A DNA stretch of 44,443 bases, taken from Stieleria bergensis. Lineage in GTDB: Bacteria > Planctomycetota > Planctomycetia > Pirellulales > Pirellulaceae. The stretch lies in contig CP036272.1 of NCBI GenBank assembly GCA_007745635.1, positions 4,039,077 through 4,083,519 of the forward strand. Direction: 5' to 3'. The position numbers and the translations under genes were made by a program. The notes below the pieces were generated by a model. The model was not told the origin of the DNA and did no database searches. It saw only the letters and a program-made list of their open reading frames with translations. This document shows positions 26,371-34,765 of the stretch, piece after piece. Each line of letters begins with the position of its first letter. The first letter of the stretch is position 1.

Positions 26371-26445
26371 ATGGCGGATTCGACCATGCTCGCGGACATC
26401 CATTGGCCTGGCTCGTGCCGTGGCGGAATCCGCCAACCTGGAATC
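26371..26445. repeat. Dispersed palindromic repeat, copy C
   Basis: TGGCGGATTCGACCATG (from 26372) is followed at 26421-26435 by the perfect palindrome TGGCGGAATCCGCCA and then ACCTGGAATC. It matches copy B at both ends. The location is the promoter region between the copper-protein and fasciclin genes. Confidence 0.65.
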
Positions 26446-26558
26446 ATTCAACCTTCGATACCTAATGGGATTTCGACGCCGTACCTTTTGAACCGACGAT
26501 CTAGGTTGGTGTTTTGCCGACGACGTCGAACTGAAACTATCTCGTTTGGAAACCAAAG

Positions 26559-27092
26559 ATGAAAACCAACATTCTCGCTCTCTCGACGTCGTTTTGTGTG
26601 GCCATGCTGACGTGCGGCATCGGTTTTGCCCAGGAAGTGAAATCAAAGGCCACGACGACGGGTGCGAACTCCAGCACCTCGACCAAAGACATCGTCGATA
26701 CCGCCGTGGCCGCTGGCGATTTCAAGACGCTCGCAACCGCGCTGAAGGCGGCCGGATTGGTCGAAACGCTGAAAGGGAAAGGACCGTTCACCGTTTTCGC
26801 GCCAACGGATGCTGCATTCGCGAAGCTACCCAAGGAAACGCTGGCCGATCTGCTTAAGCCCGCCAATAAAGCAAAGCTGACCAAGATCCTGACCTACCAC
26901 GTTTTGCCGAAGAAGGAACTGGGAGCCGACCTGGCCAAGATGAAGATGACGGTGACCGTGGAAGGCTCCGATCTGCAAATCAGCGACAAAAACGGCAAGT
27001 TGATGGTCGGAAAAGCTCACGTCGGCAAGAGTGACATCATGTGCACCAACGGCGTCATCCACGTCGTCGATACCGTGCTGATGCCTGAGTGA
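26559..27092 (+). CDS. Secreted fasciclin-domain protein
   Basis: 177 residues. The signal peptide is about 1-24 ([20 protein letters not shown]). One FAS1 domain follows: [53 protein letters not shown], ending [14 protein letters not shown]. The two conserved FAS1 blocks are intact. Such proteins act in adhesion at the cell surface. It is divergent from the copper-protein gene and followed by a hairpin. Confidence 0.94.
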   Translation: MKTNILALSTSFCVAMLTCGIGFAQEVKSKATTTGANSSTSTKDIVDTAVAAGDFKTLATALKAAGLVETLKGKGPFTVFAPTDAAFAKLPKETLADLLKPANKAKLTKILTYHVLPKKELGADLAKMKMTVTVEGSDLQISDKNGKLMVGKAHVGKSDIMCTNGVIHVVDTVLMPE

Positions 27093-27128
27093 TTCAGCGA
27101 GTGAACGCATCACCTGTGGCATATTCTT

Positions 27129-27154
27129 CCAGCAAGTCCGTTTGGACTTGCTGG
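27129..27154. terminator. Hairpin after the fasciclin gene
   Basis: CCAGCAAGTCC and GGACTTGCTGG form a perfect 11-bp stem around a four-base loop, 37 bp after the fasciclin stop. No T-run follows, so it may be a transcript-stabilising stem or a bidirectional, non-classical terminator. The remaining stretch to 27368 shows no gene. Confidence 0.6.
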
Positions 27155-27368
27155 ATTTGAGGTGAGCGATTCATCCCGCCGGTTTCGGTCCGTCACGGTG
27201 ACGGGAGATTGCAATGCTACTTTGACGAAGCCGATGCGAACGACGCGTCGTCGTGGATTCACGAAGGATTCGTTCCCGTGAGTCAACCGATTTGCAAGTA
27301 GCCAGACGCTGGCTGGATCCCCCCAAAAAACGACAATTCAATTTCTATCGCAAACACGGAGCAATGAC

Positions 27369-27626
27369 ATGAAGGTATTTGCAGTGCTGTTCCTACTGCT
27401 GGTTCTGGTCGGAGGAATTGGCTTCTACCGGGGCTGGTTTTCAATGTCGAGCGACCAGGGTAGTTCGGAGAGCCGCAACGTCGATGTCAACCTGACGGTG
27501 GACCGCGACAAAATGGAAGCGGATGCAGATGCCGTGAAAGACAAGGTCGAAGAACTAACGGGAGATGCGAAAGATGAAGTCAATAAGTTGGTTCAACCAG
27601 CCACGGATTCGTCGCCATCGGAGTGA
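27369..27626 (+). CDS. Small single-pass membrane protein
   Basis: 85 residues. One N-terminal transmembrane segment (FAVLFLLLVLVGGIGFY) is followed by an acidic helical tail (VDRDKMEADADAVKDKVEEL, DAKDEVNKL). It resembles the short anchored proteins found near CsbD genes in planctomycetes. Molecular role unknown. It starts a plus-strand series of small membrane proteins. Confidence 0.65.
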   Translation: MKVFAVLFLLLVLVGGIGFYRGWFSMSSDQGSSESRNVDVNLTVDRDKMEADADAVKDKVEELTGDAKDEVNKLVQPATDSSPSE

Positions 27627-27716
27627 TGGCCGCAGACTATTAAAGACGGCAAGAAGGTAAGTCGCCTTCGCCGAGATGACGATAAATATCCTTTCTAAAA
27701 TGGAATTTACAAAACA

Positions 27717-28137
27717 ATGATTAGCCAACAGACACTTCAAGGAAACTGGAATGAGATCAAGGGAAGGCTACGTAGCAAGTGGGGCGAACTGACCGAAGAC
27801 GATGTCATGACTTTCAACGGCGATGTCGATCAATTGATCGGGAACAATCCAAAAAAAGACCGGCGAGGCAAGGGAGAATGTCGAACAGTTCTTCGAGGAA
27901 CTCAATTCCAACGCTACTTCCGCATATAGTCACGCCAGTGAGAATGTTCGTGCTACCGCCAACCGTGCGGCCAACTGTGCTCAAGAAGCATCACAGCAAG
28001 CGGCGGCTACCATGCGCGAGGGCTATGCCGAAGTCGAAGGAATGGTTCGCCGGCATCCAACCGAATCGTTGGTGGTTTGCTTTGGTTCCGGTCTGATCGC
28101 CGGCGTCGTCGTAAGCTTGCTTCTGCGATGGCGATGA
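27717..28137 (+). pseudogene. CsbD/DUF883-type protein with a one-base frameshift
   Basis: The N-terminal part is a clear CsbD domain (QGNWNEIKGRLRSKWGELTE, DDVMTFNGDVDQLIG). At about 27843 the frame is lost. One base removed from GGGAACAATCC restores GTIQKKTGEARENVEQFFEE and continues for 90 residues to a membrane anchor (SLVVCFGSGLIAGVVVSLLL) and a stop at 28137. The unshifted frame ends early at 27929. It is either a real frameshift mutation, a sequencing error in an A-rich stretch, or a rare +1 frameshift. Confidence 0.75.
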
Positions 28138-28547
28138 AAATGGACGATTCAGTGGTCGACAAATCGATTAGCGATAGTCCCGAAACGGACAGCCTTCTCC
28201 AGCGCATGGGCGAGATACGCGATGACTTGGACGAGGGAGTTCAAGACATCGTCGAACAGGCTCGTGAGATGCGAGATTGGCGAACCTACCTGAAATCCCA
28301 TCCATGGATTTTTGTGGGAGCCGCCGTCGCTGTGGGATACATCATCGTCCCGCGCGGACCGAACCGTGTCGATTCGATCTCCAAGGTACAGCCTCAAAGC
28401 AGCAAGAGTGCCCGCGTTCTGGGCTTTGTGGGCATGATGGTTTTACGTGAAGTCGTGTCGTATGTCGGGCGACAAGCCAGCCAATCGTTTAAGGAACATG
28501 GCGACAGGTCGCAGATTAGTCAAACGTCCCAGGACATCAAACCGTGA
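28128..28547 (+). CDS. DUF883-like tail-anchored protein
   Basis: About 139 residues from ATG 28128 (an ATG at 28134 would overlap the previous stop as ATGA). A helical acidic part (LLQRMGEIRDDLDEGVQDIV) precedes a glycine-rich membrane segment (HPWIFVGAAVAVGYIIVP), as in DUF883 (ElaB/YqjD) proteins, then a basic tail. Members in E. coli anchor ribosomes to the membrane in stationary phase. Similar role here is inference. Confidence 0.65.
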   Translation: MAMKMDDSVVDKSISDSPETDSLLQRMGEIRDDLDEGVQDIVEQAREMRDWRTYLKSHPWIFVGAAVAVGYIIVPRGPNRVDSISKVQPQSSKSARVLGFVGMMVLREVVSYVGRQASQSFKEHGDRSQISQTSQDIKP

Positions 28548-28756
28548 AGAATCGCGTTCCGCCTTTTCCCGCGATCGGGGATCACTCAGCCCATGATTCG
28601 CAACCGAATTTCCAACAGTTACGTGGACTTGCACGCACGCAGTTTTTCGGGCGACGGCGTCAAGTTGAAGACTTTCTTCGAGAGCATCCGTTATCAGGAC
28701 TGGGCGCAGCCGTTTGCATGGGGGTGGTCCTGGGATGGTTCATGAAACGAAGGTAG
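28544..28756 (+). CDS. Short DUF883-like anchored protein
   Basis: 70 residues from GTG 28544, overlapping the previous stop by four bases. A basic helical segment (LARTQFFGRRRQVEDFLREH) is followed by a glycine-rich membrane anchor (LSGLGAAVCMGVVLGWFMK). The start codon choice follows from coupling. It overlaps the next gene by 22 bp. Confidence 0.55.
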   Translation: MKNRVPPFPAIGDHSAHDSQPNFQQLRGLARTQFFGRRRQVEDFLREHPLSGLGAAVCMGVVLGWFMKRR

Positions 28757-29226
28757 GCCAACGAAACGGTTCGCAAGCGACGGTGCCCAAGGGGCTCGCT
28801 CGCAACATGGGTGGATTGGCACATGACCTCTTTACCTTGACGGAATTGCATTTCGCGCTGCTCTCGCGAGATTTGCGTGACGGTCGCAGCCGCATGCTAC
28901 TGACGGGATTGTTGATGTTTGTGAGCGCAGTGATCGGCGTGGCATGTGTGCCGATTGCGTTAGTTTCCTTGGCAATATTTATCACGGATCAGTTTGAAAC
29001 ATCCTACGCGTTGGGTTTCCTACTTGCCGCGTTGGCCGCTGGCGCTTTGAGTGGAACGCTAGGCGTCATCGGATGTTTCAAGTTCCGCGGAAGTGCAGCG
29101 GTTCTGCAACGCTCGAGCCAAGAACTAACTCGCAACCTTCGCTGGATCAAGACAGTGCTCGAGCGTGATCGAGACACAAAAGATGACAAACAACATTCCA
29201 CTTTCAGAGGATCAGGAAATGATTGA
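28735..29226 (+). CDS. Holin-superfamily (YqjE-like, PF07332-type) membrane protein
   Basis: 163 residues from ATG 28735; the frame also has an earlier start at 28714. A helix (HDLFTLTELHFALLSRDLRD) precedes two hydrophobic segments (MLLTGLLMFVSAVIGVAC, GFLLAALAAGALSGTLG), the layout of YqjE-type proteins called phage-holin-like. In enterobacteria yqjE sits next to the DUF883 gene yqjD, as here. It is not evidence of a prophage. Confidence 0.7.
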   Translation: MVHETKVGQRNGSQATVPKGLARNMGGLAHDLFTLTELHFALLSRDLRDGRSRMLLTGLLMFVSAVIGVACVPIALVSLAIFITDQFETSYALGFLLAALAAGALSGTLGVIGCFKFRGSAAVLQRSSQELTRNLRWIKTVLERDRDTKDDKQHSTFRGSGND

Positions 29227-29407
29227 AGAACAGACATACACAGCCGCTTCCAACGCACAGGCAACTTATGAGTCCAATGAAAGGCTTCGGCCAACTAGCG
29301 ATCTCATTGACTACGCGCGGCGCTACGCCCGTGAAAAACCGGCGGTCGTGGCGCTCGTTTGCGTTGGCCTCGGTTTCGTTCTCGGTTGGAAGCTCAAGCC
29401 TTGGTAG
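29183..29407 (+). CDS. DUF883-like anchored protein (YqjD type)
   Basis: 74 residues from ATG 29183 (a GTG at 29165 is possible). It overlaps the holin-like gene end by 44 bp in another frame. The acidic N-terminal half is followed by LIDYARRYAREKPAVVALVC and GLGFVLGWKLKPW, a glycine-rich tail anchor. It is the fourth protein in a row with such an anchor. Confidence 0.6.
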   Translation: MTNNIPLSEDQEMIEEQTYTAASNAQATYESNERLRPTSDLIDYARRYAREKPAVVALVCVGLGFVLGWKLKPW

Positions 29408-29462
29408 TTAGCTAAGACTGGGTGGGAAGCAACTTGATACGAATCGCAAACAAAATTTATTA

Positions 29463-29681
29463 ATGACACAGCCGAAAGAACTCAATCGCCGTCCAGCGGT
29501 CTTGACGATCGCCGCCGTCGCAGTCGTCATTGGAGCACTCTACCTTGGCAAAGGGTTGTTGGTCCCTTTGACGATGGCGGTGCTGTTGAGTTTCTTGTTG
29601 AGTCCGGTGTGCGATTGGCTGGAACGTCGCGGGCTCGGTCGATTCCCTTCCGTCATGGTAACAGCCATCTCGTCGATGTAG
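29463..29681 (+). pseudogene. N-terminal fragment of an AI-2E-family transporter
   Basis: LTIAAVAVVIGALYLGKGLL, VPLTMAVLLSFLLSPVCDWL and RRGLGRFPSVMVTA match the first two membrane segments of AI-2E/PerM-type exporters, normally about 350 residues or more. Homology ends at about 29666 and a stop follows at 29681. The break coincides with the end of an opposite-strand gene fragment, indicating a rearrangement. Confidence 0.75.
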
Positions 29682-29905
29682 CCGATTGCGTTGAGCAAAT
29701 CCTGCGGCGCGGCCTCGTCCGGCGTCTCCAGAATCTCAGCCAGCAATTCGAGGTCGAGCGTTGCCGCTTGCCGGGCCGACGGCAGCGACAACCCTCGACC
29801 GCGGAGGTAGTCGGCGTAGGGCTTGAGTAGTGCGAGAAGTCGTTTGGTTTCGATGGTTCGGACGATGTCCGGATTTGTCAGGTGCTTGGGGTTGAAGGCA
29901 GCCAT
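29663..29905 (-). pseudogene. N-terminal fragment of an unrecognised planctomycete protein
   Basis: From ATG 29905, MAAFNPKHLTNPDIVRTIE, KRLLALLKPYADYLRGRGL, LELLAEILETPDEAAPQDLL and NAIGYIDEMA read like the start of a conserved protein. At about 29663 homology stops and the frame continues as the antisense of the AI-2E fragment. I recall similar N-termini in planctomycete hypothetical proteins but no function. The gene is cut and probably inactive. Confidence 0.5.
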
Positions 29906-30536
29906 TCTTGGTCAATCATTCCGCTCACGGTGAGTACGCTTCCCTGGAGACAGTCAAGTTTCGAGCCAGACAATCCGGTTGCTAGCAAATGCGACGAGTG
30001 CATGCCTATTTAATGCAACGGTTGTGACACGTTAGGTCCACGCCACAAATGAAACTTAGAAGAAAGCTACGCAAGACGGGAAAAACCAGTGCGAAAAAAA
30101 CGATCCCAACTCGTCGGCCCCCAACACCGAAAGCAATTTGGTCGATCTGTGCATGACCTCGGTTGGTCCAACCGAAGCGGATTTAAATGCTCGTTTCCCT
30201 GCACCGGTCGATGAAGCCGGAGCAGGTTAGCCATTAGCGATTTGGCGCGTCGGTGTCTCCAACTTTCTAACATCGACGCGAGTTCGACGTAAAGCTTCGA
30301 GACAGAGAATGATGCAACCGACGCGAGTTAGAGAACGAAATACCAAGACTGTTAAGGCAGGTTTCACACCATTGCCGTCTTCGGCGATCTCGGCCATCCG
30401 TTCGCCACTACGTGTATACACGGGAGTCGACGAAATGAAGTTGAGACCGCTGAAACCGGTCCCCTTGGTGGGTTACGTTCGCTGCCAAAATGAGCTGTGG
30501 CGATTTACGAGACAGTGCCTAACGAATGAATTCATC
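29906..30536. other. About 630 bp without a recognisable gene
   Basis: Short ORFs here (for example 30227-30421 minus and 30309-30569 plus) lack family features and clear starts. This region separates the rearranged stress cluster from the polysaccharide genes. I see no tRNA, repeat or strong terminator in it. Confidence 0.4.
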
Positions 30537-31952
30537 TCATTTCCCTTTAGCTCGTTCTTGCCTAAGTAGTTTGAGACGGTTACCCAAGTTCGAGGCTTCT
30601 TGTTTGGGGCGAGTCACAGGACCTTGATCGCCGAGGAGGACCATGTTGCGGTATTGGTGGACTTGGCCATAGGCGTTTGACGAGAGCATCACGCGTGCAT
30701 TGGGATGAGCATTTCGGACAATCGAACTGATGGGGTTGTAGGCGATGTTTTTGGCGGACAAAAGGGAGGGGGCTTTTTGCCAGGTGAGTCCGCCATCGGT
30801 GGAGTTGAAGTAGCCGACGTGTGAGCCTGCGGTATTTTTGTAGCGGAGCAGAAGGCTGATGTGCATCGGTGAGTGAACGATCATGTCGCCGTCTTGGGAT
30901 TTGTTGCCGGGCAGAACGGTGACGGGTTGTTGCCATTTGTCGCCGAGCCAACGGTAGTAGCGGACGTGGCCGTCGTCGTGTCGGAAGAATACGTGGGGGG
31001 CGCCGTTTTCATCGACGCGACAAGTGCCGTGATTAGCGCGGCCGCCATGCGTGTCAAACATCAGTGTATTTTCGTCGGCGTATTCTTTAAGGATCGGCAT
31101 CGCGAGCGTCTGGCCGGGGGCGTTGGTCCAGGTGGCATCGGCGGTGTTCATTTGCATGTAGTAAGTGTTGTGGCGATCTTTCGAATGCCGGCCACGTTTG
31201 TTGCACGGATGATAAACATACGAGGCGGTGATCGTGTCGCCCAGGCCTTTCTCGAACCAGGCGTACCAGGCGTCCATGGTGTCGGGATCTTGGGGTTGAG
31301 GTTTAGATTTGAGGACGGAGAGGGGATCGGCGAAGGTGCGGCCATGGTCGGTGGAGCGTTGGTAAACCCAGTCGGATTGGTGCGAGCCGTGCCTGAAAAA
31401 GAGGTAGATGTCACCGTTGTCCATCTTGATGAATTGCGAGTAAGTGCCAAAGGGCGAGATGTTATCGAGTGCTTCCCACTCGGTAATGTCATAGGGCTTT
31501 TTGGAAACGACATGCGTTTGCTTGCCACGCCCGGCGGCGCCTTGGTTGTTGTTGCCGAGTCCGAGTCCACGCGAGCCGCCGTGGCCGCCGAAGGCCAGGT
31601 GGATGTAGCCTTTGGCGTCGATGATCATGGCGGGTTTGCCGTGGTTATCGACTTTATCGTGTGAGTCTTGTGCGTCTTGCTCCTGGCCCATGACGTTGAT
31701 GCCTGCTTTGAAAGGGCCAGCCCATGATTTCGAATCGTGGTGGTAAGCGACGACATAGGGGTCTTCGTGGGGTCCTTGGTAGGCGAGGTAAGTGCTGCCA
31801 TTGATAAATTCGCCGGACGGGTGCTGCATGGTGGCGACAGGGTTGCCGTAGCCGTTGTCGGTGAAGTATTCGACAGGTTGGGCTGCGAGAGGAAGCGTGA
31901 GAAAAAGAAGGAGGGTGACGAGGATGGCTTGGATTCGGCGTGACTGCGGCAT
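30537..31952 (-). CDS. Secreted BNR-repeat protein, ulvan-lyase-like (PL24/PL25 type)
   Basis: 471 residues. The signal peptide is about 1-25 (ILVTLLLFLTLPLAAQ). The seven-bladed propeller of the BNR_4 type shows HEDPYVVAYHHDSKSWAGPF, GYIHLAFGGHGGSRGLG, GDIYLFFRHGSHQSDWVYQR, STDHGRTFADPLSVLK and DTMDAWYAWFEKGLGD. These match my recollection of ulvan lyases (PL24/PL25), where histidines in the HGG and RHGxH regions act at the active site. Substrate is inferred; a marine planctomycete would meet ulvan. A general BNR glycan-binding protein is the alternative. Confidence 0.7.
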   Translation of the reverse strand: MPQSRRIQAILVTLLLFLTLPLAAQPVEYFTDNGYGNPVATMQHPSGEFINGSTYLAYQGPHEDPYVVAYHHDSKSWAGPFKAGINVMGQEQDAQDSHDKVDNHGKPAMIIDAKGYIHLAFGGHGGSRGLGLGNNNQGAAGRGKQTHVVSKKPYDITEWEALDNISPFGTYSQFIKMDNGDIYLFFRHGSHQSDWVYQRSTDHGRTFADPLSVLKSKPQPQDPDTMDAWYAWFEKGLGDTITASYVYHPCNKRGRHSKDRHNTYYMQMNTADATWTNAPGQTLAMPILKEYADENTLMFDTHGGRANHGTCRVDENGAPHVFFRHDDGHVRYYRWLGDKWQQPVTVLPGNKSQDGDMIVHSPMHISLLLRYKNTAGSHVGYFNSTDGGLTWQKAPSLLSAKNIAYNPISSIVRNAHPNARVMLSSNAYGQVHQYRNMVLLGDQGPVTRPKQEASNLGNRLKLLRQERAKGK

Positions 31953-32210
31953 GGGTGTGACTCTTTTTGTGAATGGTGATTACGTATATTTAGTCTAAGT
32001 GCAAAAAGTTACTGCGTTGGGCCACGATGGTGACCGCGCCTGGGAATGTTCGGCGTCGAAGTGTTCCTGCATCAATTCGTCGATACGATTCACACTACCA
32101 AGCATTCTGCACCGGTCACCAAACTGATTGACCGCAAGTGAACTCCGCGGTGGATTTCCGTTGGCTCGGCACATCGTTCTTAATCGGAAAGCATTTTCTC
32201 CTGCAGATGA

Positions 32211-33459
32211 TCAACGCGGAGCTTTCCAGGAGTAATGCAACGGAAGATCGGGCCACGGCTCCTGGTAAAACGTGTCCGGCTCGGGAAGCGGTTTTTCGAA
32301 AAAGATGAAGTCGGCGAAGTCCACGAGCGTTTTCCAATCCCGGGCGCCCTGGTCGTGACCGCCTTCACGGTACCATTGGGCGCAACGCTCCTTCACGCCG
32401 AGCCAGTCATAGACGACACTCGCCGCTCGCCAAGTGACCATGCTGCCTTCGACGTTCAGCTTGTCGCCGAGTCCGTTCGCGTTGAACCATGCCCGCGGCG
32501 CGACGGCCGCCTTGATGAAGTGCAAATCAAACGGCAGCTGGGTCTCCCGGTCGCCGAACGCAGTCAGGTTGGGATGAAACCAATACGCATTCTGGCTGGC
32601 CATCTTATCCTTAATCAGGCGAGTCTTGTTTCCAACCCGGTGGCACCCGGTGGCACCCGGTGGTGATCGACCCGCCCGCGTTCGGAGCCACGACTGCGAC
32701 CCGTTCGTCCAACATTCCCATAAGCGCTGCCGTCTGGCCGCCCCGCGAATGGCCGGTGCACACGATCTTCGTCATGTCGACCTCGGGCAGGGTGGAGAGC
32801 CAGTTGATGGTCACACTGCCACCCCACGCCCAGACCCGGAGGCAGCCCCAGTCATGATCGGGATATGCCCGTCGCGCGTCGCCGCGATCGCGCCGCTTCT
32901 TCGCCTCAGGATCCTTCCCCCAATCCGGGTGCAAGTCGGTTCGTTGGTAGCTCACGAGCATGTAGCCACGACGGATGAGATCCGCGAGGATCGTGTCATC
33001 GACTTCAAACGTTCCGGGGCTATTGTGAACGATCACGGGAAACGGTCCCTTGCCAAATTTTGGCACGTGTATTCCCAACGAGAGCGAGACCGCCTTGCCG
33101 GGACCGAAACGAAGTCGCACGGCCCGCTTCACTGCCTTTCCGTCGAGCGCGTCGGTCTCGGAAAGGATCTCTGCGTCGATCGTGTCGGGCGCGGGGAGCG
33201 CAGGAGCGTGCCCGAACTGATAGTGAAGCACCATAGCCTTCATCTCCGCCCGCCGGCGCACCCAGTCCTCGTGATTCTTCACCGCCGTACCGTCGAGGAA
33301 GACGAAGGGGTTGGGCAATTCCCTGACCTCCGGCAATTCGTCCACCGAAGGAAACGACAGCTGGGGGTCGCCCGAGCGAACCTCAGCCGGAACGACCTGC
33401 GCGGTGGCGAAAACGGGAAACAGCGAGAGCGAGACGGCCATGACAAATCGGTAAATCAT
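32211..33459 (-). pseudogene. Secreted glucuronoyl-esterase-like alpha/beta hydrolase, frameshifted by a 10-bp duplication
   Basis: The signal peptide is MIYRFVMAVSLSLFPVFATA. The hydrolase has FPVIVHNSPGTFEVDD, the nucleophile Ser in VCTGHSRGGQTAALMG, then VVAPNAGGSITTGCHRV. Here the frame runs to a stop at 32611. If one of two CCCGGTGGCA units at 32636-32655 is removed, the frame continues as GNKTRLIKDKMASQNAYWFH and NVEGSMVTWRAA to the catalytic His region (YREGGHDQGARDW) and a stop at 32211, giving about 412 residues. The family resembles CE15 esterases. It follows the lyase gene on the same strand. Confidence 0.85.
32636..32663. repeat. 10-bp tandem duplication
   Basis: CCCGGTGGCA occurs twice (32636-32645 and 32646-32655), followed by the partial unit CCCGGTGG. 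One extra unit explains the broken esterase frame. It may have arisen by slippage. Confidence 0.9.
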
Positions 33460-33656
33460 GAATCAATTGTGGCAAATTGAGGAGACGATCACGAGAGAAC
33501 GTGAAGCAAACCAGAATCATTTTTGGAGATGGGTCGTGTGCGATTCAGCTCTGATCATCTTATTGGGTTTCGAGATGTGATAAGGCGTTGCCGAAATACC
33601 CGTCGGCGACTGGAATCAGGTCTACGCTGACTGGCCGAACCCCATTGGTAATTTGC

Positions 33657-34715
33657 TCAAGGCAATTCGCCCGAATGGTGCGGGCCTAATGCCGTGCTGA
33701 AAGCTTCGCGATCATAGAATTCCAGGGTTTCAACGCCCTTACCGGCGCTGAATCGATGCAGCTCTTGAAATGGGTTGATCGACACGACGCTGATCGTGCC
33801 AGCGTTGTGGTTGGCGACCCACACCGTTTCGCCATTCGGATGGAACGCCATGTCCATTGGACCTTCACCGATTGCCAGCGTTTGTTGCCTGTTGAGATCA
33901 TCCGCGGGCATGATCGTCAACAATGGCTCGGAAAAGCTTGACACCAACAGTCGTGTGCCATCGGGCGTAAACCTGGAGATCTGAGCTGGCAGCTTGTGAT
34001 TATTCAATCGGACGTTTGAGATGTGATGGAAGTCTTTCGCATCGAACACCTTCATACGCGGGCCGTCTCCGGTCAACACAATGAGCGTCGAATCGCTGGG
34101 AGACAACTCGATGCCCTGCATCGATACGTTTAGTTCCATTCTTCGCTTCAGAACTCGCGTTTCTGTATCCAATACCGAGACAAATGTCGCCGCATTTTCA
34201 TTTTCGGTGAATAATGTCTTTCCATCTCTGGTCATAACCATGCGGTGACAACCGGTAGAGCCGTTAGGAATTTTACCGACAACCATACCTCGGTCGATAT
34301 CGACCACAGCGACCACGCCGCTGGCTTCGCAAGTCACGTAGCATCGTCCATCAGGACCGAAGAGCGCCTGATGAGGTGCCTTGAGAGGAGCGATATCGAT
34401 TGTGCGGCGAATCGATCGACTCGGCAAGTCGATAACCAGCAAATGGTGGCCTGGATTCGGATTGTTGCCATAGATCCCGTCACCGTAAATCGGAACAACT
34501 GCAGTTCGCACATCGGCTGAAATCGCCACGACATGCGGGCGAGCTGGTGCCGCGATGCGATGTGTCACCTTTCGTGTCCGCGGATCGATAAATAGAATCG
34601 AGTGACCGATCTTGTCGACCGCGATGACCTCTAGATCAGCTGCGACACCGGTTCCGGCCAAGCCGAGGCCGAGACAGCAGCATACTGCAAATAGCAGTCG
34701 ACTTAGGTGTGTCAT
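33657..34715 (-). CDS. Secreted YVTN-type beta-propeller protein
   Basis: About 352 residues from ATG 34715, supported by AGGAAAG before it; an earlier ATG at 34769 overlaps the upstream gene's stop. The signal peptide is LLFAVCCCLGLGLAGTGVAA. Repeats have the form of YVTN/NHL blades: HSILFIDPRTRKVTHRI, GVVAVVDIDRGMVVGKIPNG, MAFHPNGETVWVANHNAGTI. It is probably a periplasmic scaffold or sensor. Next to the amidohydrolase gene, so perhaps co-transcribed. Confidence 0.85.
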   Translation of the reverse strand: MTHLSRLLFAVCCCLGLGLAGTGVAADLEVIAVDKIGHSILFIDPRTRKVTHRIAAPARPHVVAISADVRTAVVPIYGDGIYGNNPNPGHHLLVIDLPSRSIRRTIDIAPLKAPHQALFGPDGRCYVTCEASGVVAVVDIDRGMVVGKIPNGSTGCHRMVMTRDGKTLFTENENAATFVSVLDTETRVLKRRMELNVSMQGIELSPSDSTLIVLTGDGPRMKVFDAKDFHHISNVRLNNHKLPAQISRFTPDGTRLLVSSFSEPLLTIMPADDLNRQQTLAIGEGPMDMAFHPNGETVWVANHNAGTISVVSINPFQELHRFSAGKGVETLEFYDREAFSTALGPHHSGELP

Positions 34716-34765
34716 AACACTTTCCTTTGCATGGTGACGCTGCGGTCGTCCGATTGTGTTATGCC

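Noticed and set aside
28735..29226. Prophage, because of the holin-like protein
   Set aside because: The YqjE-like family is chromosomal and is next to DUF883-like genes; no phage structural genes are present.
30873..31664. 263-residue plus-strand ORF opposite the BNR protein
   Set aside because: It is an antisense shadow: rich in Val and Gly with no family motif, while the opposite strand encodes a clear secreted protein.
32030..32125. Possible small minus-strand ORF (MLGSVNRIDELMQEHFD)
   Set aside because: Only about 36 codons with no ribosome-binding site or partner; may be a remnant but cannot be supported.
32626..33480. 284-residue plus-strand ORF opposite the esterase
   Set aside because: Antisense to a recognisable hydrolase with signal peptide and catalytic Ser; composition is Arg/His-rich and has no domain.
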